Assembly: GCA_016841825.1 (NCBI GenBank)
Contig: JAENYK010000009.1
Span: 1 to 64,000, forward strand
Direction of reading: 5' to 3'
Length of the DNA: 64,000 nucleotides
Origin: Halothermothrix sp.
Lineage (GTDB): Bacteria; Bacillota; Halanaerobiia; DY22613
Shown here: positions 54,145 through 61,200 of the stretch, piece by piece
How the letters are laid out: every line of letters starts with the position of its first letter
Numbering within the stretch: position 1 is the first letter of the stretch
The notes under the pieces: model-generated
Databases searched by the model: none
The model's input: only the letters and a program-made list of their open reading frames with translations
Told to the model about the DNA's origin: nothing
Position numbers and translations under genes: made by a program

Positions 54145-54622
54145 TCCTAAACACCTCCAAAATATTGTCTTATAATATTATTACTTATCCCCTTATATGA
54201 TAGTGTCAAGTGTATCAGATCATCCGAAGAACCGTGTGCAAAACGGTTAGATATTCATTTATATAAAATATCTGTTCTTTTGCCACTAGAACTGATACAT
54301 TCGTCGGTTATCACAAAAACCCTTCCTTAAATATGTAATTTATTAAATTACTTCTGGAGTTATTTCTTCTGGTCACTAACTATTTTATATGCAGCCACAA
54401 ACATTACACACATGATTTATTATCAATAGTCAAAGAATCAATCTGCTATGAAAATTCAAAGCAAAACTCCTTATCATAGAGTTAGAATAATTCTCCTATA
54501 ATCTCTAAAATAAGGAGTCATCATAGGTGGATGTAAATAATGGACCCCACAATCACATTTTCAACTGTGTAAACCACTTAAAACACGTATATAATTCGGT
54601 AAAATACAGGCTATTCATTAGC
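54145..54622. other. Non-coding region upstream of the ABC operon, with a large imperfect hairpin
   Basis: Holds the ABC promoter region (a TTGACA lies at about 54205-54210 on the minus strand; a -10 at proper spacing is not clear). At about 54466-54518, ACTCCTTAT and ATAAGGAGT flank an inner TAGAG/CTCTA pair, followed on the minus strand by TTTTGCTTTG: a likely terminator for the DinB-domain gene. No gene seen. Confidence 0.45.
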
Positions 54623-55369
54623 TCAGCTCATGAATATTCCCTGAAATAAATTGGTGATTTCGTGATCAGAAATAAATTCTATGCTATTTAAATGTTTAAG
54701 AATTTTAATGATTTGACCTGTATGTTCTCGTTCATGTTCAAGAAATCTCCGAAAAACTTTACGTGCAGTCCAATATTCATCACCGCTTAACACCTTTTTC
54801 GAAATCTGTTCAGGTGATAGCTGTGAGAGGATTTTGACACAATTTTCTCGCATATTTCCAATACGTTGATAAATATTTCTTGCTGGTTTGCTGGCCGGTA
54901 ATTCACCCTTTGCAAACAAACGGGTGATATAAAACCTTTCAGCACTGGCAATGTGGCGGAGTATCTGCATTATTGACCAGTTGGGTGATGTAAGATACAG
55001 ATTTAGTTGTTCTGCGGTAAGACTAGTGATAATTTGCAAAAGATCCTGTCGTGAAGCCTGCATCAGTTCTAACCAGAGTTTTCGCTCTACCTCCGATACT
55101 GGTAGTTGGTCTGGTTGAAAGAAACCTGCTTTGTCACCAGGATTAAATGGGCCACCTTTGACTTCCTCTTTGATAACGAATGTATATGGTTCTTCGACAA
55201 AGCTAAATCCATGTCTTTCACGCCAGCACATATAGCTAAAAACTCCTTCCTGTACATGAGCTAGAGCGTCATCTCTGGTTATTCCTTTAACTATACACCC
55301 AGGAAAATCCAGTAGATGAATCATAGTTTTACCTCGTGGTGCAGTTTCCAGATACAGATTAATCTCCAT
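54623..55369 (-). CDS. HicB-like / DinB domain fusion protein
   Basis: A 248-residue protein with two parts. Residues ~1-65 resemble the HicB antitoxin fold (TAPRGKTMIHLLDFPGCIVKG, then ITRDDALAHVQEGVFSYM). Residues ~90-245 are a DinB/YfiT-like four-helix bundle with candidate metal ligands in MQILRHIASAERFYITRLF and LEHEREHTGQIIKIL (His...His-x-x-x-His pattern). DinB-family proteins are thiol-dependent transferases or hydrolases. There is no HicA toxin gene beside it, so the HicB-like part probably has another use, such as substrate binding. GGAGGAATT ribosome-binding site. Confidence 0.75.
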   Translation of the reverse strand: MEINLYLETAPRGKTMIHLLDFPGCIVKGITRDDALAHVQEGVFSYMCWRERHGFSFVEEPYTFVIKEEVKGGPFNPGDKAGFFQPDQLPVSEVERKLWLELMQASRQDLLQIITSLTAEQLNLYLTSPNWSIMQILRHIASAERFYITRLFAKGELPASKPARNIYQRIGNMRENCVKILSQLSPEQISKKVLSGDEYWTARKVFRRFLEHEREHTGQIIKILKHLNSIEFISDHEITNLFQGIFMS

Positions 55370-55489
55370 GAAAAATTCCTCCTTTTAACCTTCAAACTGG
55401 CTATATATTACATCATATATTATTTAATTGCATAATTATGTAAATTTTGCTTCTTACTAGAATATATTTTATAGACATTTGACTCCTCT

Positions 55490-55570
55490 TTACCTTGATA
55501 ATGTATAAATTTCCCCGATTGTTAATTTTCCAGCACTTACTGGACCAATGAGAATTATGTACTTCTTCAT
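55490..55570 (-). pseudogene. 5' scrap of a P-loop NTPase/kinase gene
   Basis: An ATG behind GAAAGGATGAGCGGG opens a 26-codon frame: MKKYIILIGPVSAGKLTIGE, then IYTLSR and stop. GPVSAGKLT is a Walker A-like loop with Leu in place of Ser/Thr. It looks like the head of a small kinase gene truncated right after the P-loop. A genuine micropeptide is less likely. Confidence 0.35.
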
Positions 55571-55600
55571 CCCGCTCATCCTTTCAATAAGATAAAATAC

Positions 55601-56161
55601 TTATTTACGTAGTTTTAATCTGTACATTTTTTTATCAGCAATTTCATCAAATATCTTATGAAGAATTTTCGATTTACTCTTAACATCTAAGCCATTAGAA
55701 TCTTTTTTTGCTTTCAGTACCGCCTCTTCTAACTCTTCAATCTCCATAACCGTTGCTGCGATGCAATAATAGCTTTTTGAACGACCCTCATTAAAATTAA
55801 CTAACATATCTTTAAGAATCTCTTCCCGCAGGTTTTGCTTTCTCATAAAATGTTCGCTTCCATTATTTTGCATAAAAAGAATGTCATCTTCAAGCTTTTG
55901 GTAACACTTAAATGAATCAGCTTTTTTGCCTGCTTCTCTATGTTTCTTCCATTTTTCGCAATTAACGCTTTCATTGCATTCCCAACAGAATTCAATTCTC
56001 TTTTTCTTTATAGCACAGGTTATGAACTTACAACCTAAACTCATTCTTGCTTCAGACTTACATCCTTCACATTTGCTTTTACCATCGGTATGATACATCG
56101 GACATAGCTGACAAGAGAGACCACATATACCTATTTGGGGATATTTAATTTCCATAGTCAT
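55601..56161 (-). CDS. DUF3795 cysteine-rich protein
   Basis: A 186-residue protein. The N terminus has the DUF3795 pattern: IGICGLSCQLCPMYH, then KCEGCKS, LGCKFITCAIKKKRIEFCWEC, about ten Cys in the first 75 residues, likely metal-binding. The C-terminal half is helical and charged. Function unknown for the family. I start at the ATG at 56161, behind AAGGTGGAGTAC; a GTG three codons upstream overlaps the ribosome-binding site and a second ATG follows two codons later. Confidence 0.85.
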   Translation of the reverse strand: MTMEIKYPQIGICGLSCQLCPMYHTDGKSKCEGCKSEARMSLGCKFITCAIKKKRIEFCWECNESVNCEKWKKHREAGKKADSFKCYQKLEDDILFMQNNGSEHFMRKQNLREEILKDMLVNFNEGRSKSYYCIAATVMEIEELEEAVLKAKKDSNGLDVKSKSKILHKIFDEIADKKMYRLKLRK

Positions 56162-56199
56162 GTACTCCACCTTCCTTGTTTTAAATTTCTAGAAAACAT

Positions 56200-56386
56200 G
56201 TGCTATCATTCAATAAAAGGAAGCTTGATTACATATCGTGTAGAAATGTCTCATTATCTGTTGGATAGCATTTATAACATCCTGGCCATTATTAGCCTCT
56301 ATAATTTTAACCCTTCGTCCTCAAGTGTGTCACTTATTAACATATTTTTCATCATCAGCAACTAACATAGTGCTTCCATTTTTCAT
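56200..56386 (-). pseudogene. Frameshifted response-regulator remnant
   Basis: An ATG at 56386 behind GGAGGGTGATAAA starts MKNGSTMLVADDEKYVNK and stops. A second frame continues LISDTLEDEGLK, and a third IIEANNGQDVINAIQQIM. Joined, they give the first half of a CheY-like receiver domain ('LVADDE...LI-D-LEDEG-K-IEANNGQDAINAI'), including the acidic pair DDE. At least two frameshifts and loss of the rest. No histidine kinase is nearby. Confidence 0.6.
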
Positions 56387-56476
56387 TTTATCACCCTCCA
56401 CTTAACACAATATAAGCATATAATAGTTTCAAATTGTTATTTCTCCATTTAATATTTTAATCCTTTAAATATAAAA

Positions 56477-56511
56477 ATAAGCCTTTCAGTTTCCACAACT
56501 AAAAGGCTTAT
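56477..56511 (-). terminator. Terminator of the NRPS/PhpK-like operon
   Basis: A 10-bp stem ATAAGCCTTT / AAAGGCTTAT; on the minus strand it is followed by TTTTATATTT. It lies about 60 nt after the radical SAM stop. Confidence 0.85.
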
Positions 56512-56573
56512 CTCCAGACGATATGTCTTTATTTTCAATGAAAGATATTTCACTTCAATGTTCACGCATCCCC

Positions 56574-58184
56574 TCACGCCTCCTGCAAAAACATTTTCTG
56601 CAAACGCTCAGCAGTCTCCAGGCTAATCTCTCGCTGACCACGGCGGAGTAATCTCTCCCTGATACCCTGGTTGAAAGCCAGCAAAAACTCCTTGATCTCT
56701 GTCAAATTCATTCCCCGATGCAAAAGACTAAAGATTCCACCGAACTCAAAATTATACTGGGGAATCCAGACAGAATTTTTCAGATTCACAAAAATATCTT
56801 CAATCAGATCACAGGTCATAAATGCATCCATACTCCTATGTGCCCATTCAAACTGTGAGCCTTTGATCTGAAAATGATCCTTCTGAGTCCAGATGGGAGT
56901 GATAGGATCACAGTACCACAGCTGAGTGCGGCAAAAATCCGGTTGAGTCTCTTCAATGAACTCAACTGTATCTCTGACCGTCTCATAGGTCTCTCCTGGA
57001 AAACCGATAATAAAAGAAGCATAGGTAATGATCCCGTATTTTTTCAACAGACGAAGTCCTTCCCGGTATTTTTCCACCGAAGCTGCTTTATTCATGTTCT
57101 GGAGAATCTGTTGATTACCTGACTCAATCCCCAAGAAGACTCCCTCACAACCACTCTCCTTCATCAAAGCAACCGTCTCTTCATCAGCAAATTGACATCG
57201 ATAATGAGAGTTCCAACCAAAACTGTAGTCATTTTTAATCATCATCTGTAAGATCTCTTTAAAACGCTCAGGGGGTACGTTAAAAGTATCGTCAATAAAG
57301 TTCAAACTCTCTACCACTCCCAGCTTTTCAATGGCATTAAGCTCCTCTGCAATCTTCGCTACCTCCACAGTCTGGTACTTTCCCGCATGCTCCGGAAATC
57401 CACAGAATGAACAGTGGAATGGACAGGAGATAGATGTGCGAATTGAGAGAAACTGATTAATCTTATCCTTAAATAAGCTCCAATCAACCATATTCTCCGC
57501 TAATCTATTATCCTCAATCTGAACTGGATTGATCACCCATTCATTCCCATCGAAGTAAGCTGTATTGGGAATGCCCCACAATGAATCACCATTCCTGATC
57601 GCCTGCAAGACATTCACCAGGGTCGCTTCTCCCTGAGAACTATTAACATAGATATCTCCACCCGTGGATTTAAAAAAGTAGGCCAGGGTATCTGGATCTG
57701 CCGCTGTGCGGAACTGAGTGGCAACAAAAGGTCCGCCAATAATTATCTTCGCCTGCGGGTTATATTTTTTTATAAAGGAAACGATCTCTAACACCGGAAA
57801 CACCGAAACATACAATGTAGTAATGATTCCAATAGTTCGAATCTTTTCGGTTTGGAGTTTGCGAGCCAATTCAGCTTTTCCCTCCTGAAATGAATTAACA
57901 AAGTCAAAGGAAAATCCCCGTCGATGCAAGTAAGTACCTAAGTACGTAATCGCTGGACTTAACTCCTCTCCTAAACTAATCGGCGAAAGATCATCCTTTT
58001 CCGGCTGCCGAAAATAATTGAATGCCTCTGCCGCTGTAAAAGTCTGATCACTATAGCGGATAAAGCTAAGACTCAAATCTCTATAGGCGGGTGATCGCTT
58101 TCCCATTGAATAGACCATCTCTTCATATTTCTCGAACTGCATCTCATTATGTCCAATAAATAGACAGTCGATTATATCTCCCAT
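56574..58184 (-). CDS. PhpK-like cobalamin-fold radical SAM enzyme
   Basis: A 536-residue radical SAM protein. It begins IIDCLFIGHNEMQFEKYEEM and SPAYRDLSLSFIRYSD, which I recognise as the start of the PhpK family (radical SAM P-methyltransferase-like, found in natural-product clusters). An N-terminal cobalamin-type Rossmann fold (IGIITTLYVSVFPVLEIVSF, IIIGGPFVATQF) precedes the cluster motif SISCPFHCSFCGFPEHAGKY (C-x3-C-x2-C) and LNFIDDTFNVPPERFKEIL. It lies 99 nt after the NRPS stop, in the same direction, and shares its terminator, so it probably modifies the NRPS product or a precursor (inferred). AGAGGTGATAAT ribosome-binding site. Confidence 0.85.
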   Translation of the reverse strand: MGDIIDCLFIGHNEMQFEKYEEMVYSMGKRSPAYRDLSLSFIRYSDQTFTAAEAFNYFRQPEKDDLSPISLGEELSPAITYLGTYLHRRGFSFDFVNSFQEGKAELARKLQTEKIRTIGIITTLYVSVFPVLEIVSFIKKYNPQAKIIIGGPFVATQFRTAADPDTLAYFFKSTGGDIYVNSSQGEATLVNVLQAIRNGDSLWGIPNTAYFDGNEWVINPVQIEDNRLAENMVDWSLFKDKINQFLSIRTSISCPFHCSFCGFPEHAGKYQTVEVAKIAEELNAIEKLGVVESLNFIDDTFNVPPERFKEILQMMIKNDYSFGWNSHYRCQFADEETVALMKESGCEGVFLGIESGNQQILQNMNKAASVEKYREGLRLLKKYGIITYASFIIGFPGETYETVRDTVEFIEETQPDFCRTQLWYCDPITPIWTQKDHFQIKGSQFEWAHRSMDAFMTCDLIEDIFVNLKNSVWIPQYNFEFGGIFSLLHRGMNLTEIKEFLLAFNQGIRERLLRRGQREISLETAERLQKMFLQEA

Positions 58185-58214
58185 ATTATCACCTCTCCAA
58201 CTTTTTGGGTCAGG

Positions 58215-58251
58215 AAGTGACGGGAGCTGTTAAAGACATCTACCGTCACTT
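58215..58251. other. Hairpin between the NRPS and radical SAM genes
   Basis: A 9-bp stem AAGTGACGG / CCGTCACTT with a 19-nt loop and no U tract. It may set relative expression of the two genes or mark an mRNA processing point. Confidence 0.5.
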
Positions 58252-58283
58252 CTTATCCCGGAATTAACCAAATAATATTCTGA

Positions 58284-61200
58284 TCACTTTAAAATATCCA
58301 GGATCAGTCGGGCATTAACCTGTAAATTCTCACCACTTAAGAGTTCACGATGAGACCCCTGGCCCTGATAGACATAATATCCACCATGAGTTGCTTCCTG
58401 CCAGCTATCAGTATTGATCGCCTCACCTTCTTCTTGAGCCTTGATTAGATGGATCGGTGTCTGAACCGTTCCATTATTGATCATCCGATTACAGTAATCC
58501 TGATAACCTGTCACTCGTTGGATTAGTTCTCTACGAATGGAATCAATCTCCAGATAACCGGCCAGATCGGGATTGGTTCTGGCAAATTGTAACCATTCTG
58601 TCTCCAGATCTTTCTTCGATTTGGTGACAGGTGCATCTTTTTTCAATGAATCCAGCATGATTAAACCTGCTACCTCTAATCCCTGTGCTTCCATTACTCG
58701 AGCTACTTCAAAAGCAAGGTTACCACCTGCAGAATAACCGATCAGAGTATAGGAACCTTGTGGCTGCAGTTTTTGCATCTCCGCAATATATTCTGCTATC
58801 GGTTCATCCCGTTCGATAAAATCAAAACTATAAACAGTGTATTCCGCTAAAGCATTAGCTAACTGCTGATAAGTGATACCATACCCTAAAATCGACGGGA
58901 AGCAGAATAGCTTCTCCTCCTGACCTGCGTTGAAGATCAGATATGGATCAACCTGCTGAGCCTTAAGCGTTCCAAAACGAATTAGATTGGCCAGCTCCCG
59001 AATCGTCGGATGCTTGAAGATCTCCTGCAGTGGTAACTGCAGGGCAAACTCCTGATAGACTTTAGAGATTAGTGATGCTGCCTTTAAAGAATGACCACCT
59101 AATGCGAAGAAATTATCCAAAATCCCCACTCTCTTTATCTGCAAAATCTCTGACCAGATATGAACTAAGGTCTCTTCCAGCTCAGTAGTTGGAGCTACAT
59201 ATTCAATCCCTGTATCTGTTCGCTCCGGTTCTGGTAAGAGATGACGATTGATCTTTCCACTGGTGGTCAATGGGAAAGCATTCAGCTTCACAAAATAGCT
59301 GGGAACCATATATCCAGGCAACTGCTCTTCCAAATAAGCCCGCAAAACAGCATCAGTCAACTCCTCTTCCCCTGTATAGTAAGCACAGAGATACTGATCT
59401 CGCATGTTGTCACCTTTTAACAATACCGCAGCAGCTGTCACCTGCTGATGATTAACGATTCGATTCTCAATCTCACCCAGTTCGATCCTAAATCCGCGCA
59501 GCTTCACCTGATGATCAATTCGACCGACAAACTCCAGTTGACCATCGGGTAACCAGCGGGCCAGATCACCGGTCCGATAAATTCTCTCCGCCGGATTCAG
59601 AGGACTGGGAATGAACTTCTCTGCCGTCAGTTCCGGACGATTTAAATAACCCCTGGCAAGTCCCGCGCCTCCAATACATAGTTCCCCAATTACTCCAATG
59701 GGCTGCAACTGCTGATTCTGATTCAGGATATATACCCGGGTATTTAAGATAGGTCTACCGATGGGTGGTACTTTATAGTCGAACTTATCCCTGGCTTTCC
59801 AGATCGAAGTACAGACTGTGTACTCTGTTGGCCCATAAGCATTGATATATTGGACATGGTCTTTCCATGTGTTTACAATCTCCCAGTTACTGGCTGAACC
59901 CGCAGTGATCACCATACGCAATGTTGGCATACTCTCTGGTCTCAAATTTTGAATATAAACCGGTGGTAAAACCACATTGGTAATCTGATACTGATTGATA
60001 TATTCTGCAAAGCGAAGATAGTTATTACGGATTTCTTTCGGAAGCATACATAATGTATTACCAAACAGAATCGATCTAGTTATTTCAGAAACTGAAGAGT
60101 CAAATGAACAGGAAGCAAATTGTAAAACCCGATCTTCAGGTGAAACACCCCAATTAACTCCATATGCTGTATTCAGATTCAACAGACCACGGTGTTCTAA
60201 CATAACTCCTTTGGGTTTACCTGTTGAACCGGAAGTATAGATGATATATACCAGATCAGTTGGTTGATTGACTAACTCCGGATTATCTGGACTATACTGC
60301 CCTAGAAGAGGATCTTTCAGATCAATTATCGTCCCTGTAAAGCTCTTTGCCCGCTCAAAATACTGAGGATGGGTCAAGAGAATCTGTGCCCGACTATCTG
60401 CTAACATATACTCCACTCGATCTGGCGGATACTCTGGATCGATGGGCAGATACGCTCCACCAGCCTTAATAATCCCCAGAATGCCGATAATCATCTCTAA
60501 GTTACGTTCCGGGATAATCGCCACAATCTGTTCGGGATAGACACCCCTTTCTCTTAACAATCTAGCCAGCTGATTGATTCTGGCATTTAATTCATGATAA
60601 GTCAATTGAGCTGTTTGACTGATCACTGCTATCTTCTCAGGGGTTCTGGTCACATGTTCTTCAAATACCTCACCAATGGTCTTATTCCGCGGAAACTCAC
60701 CTGCAGTCTGATTAAAGACTGAATTGATCAGAAATTTCTCTTCAGGTAAGATTAGTTCGAGCTCTCCGATACTGATTTCAGGATCTGAAATCAGTCGGTC
60801 GATGACCTGTTTAATCTGTCCAGCCATTCTCTCGACTGTTTCCCGTCGAAATAGCATTGTATTATAGGCTAGTTTAAATTCCAGACCACTTCTATCCTCC
60901 CGGGCGATCAGAGTCAGATCAAACTTGGCTGCTTTATTTTTGTAAGGAATGGACTGCAGCTTAAAATCATTGACAGTTCCCTCTGTTACCTCCGGATTAT
61001 ATAGATTGTGATAGACGAACATGGTATCGAATAATGGGTTTCGGCTGAGGTCTCTTTCCAGGTTTAGCTGATCAACCAACAATTCAAATTGATAATCCTG
61101 ATGCTGAAAATCGTTAAGAGTATTCTCCTTAAGCTGTTTAAGGAATTGAGTAAACGTTAAGGAGAAGATTGGCTGATTACGCAAAGCAAGGGTATTGACA

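Noticed and set aside
54623-55369. HicAB toxin-antitoxin system
   Set aside because: No HicA-sized gene is on either side, and the HicB-like part is fused to a DinB domain.
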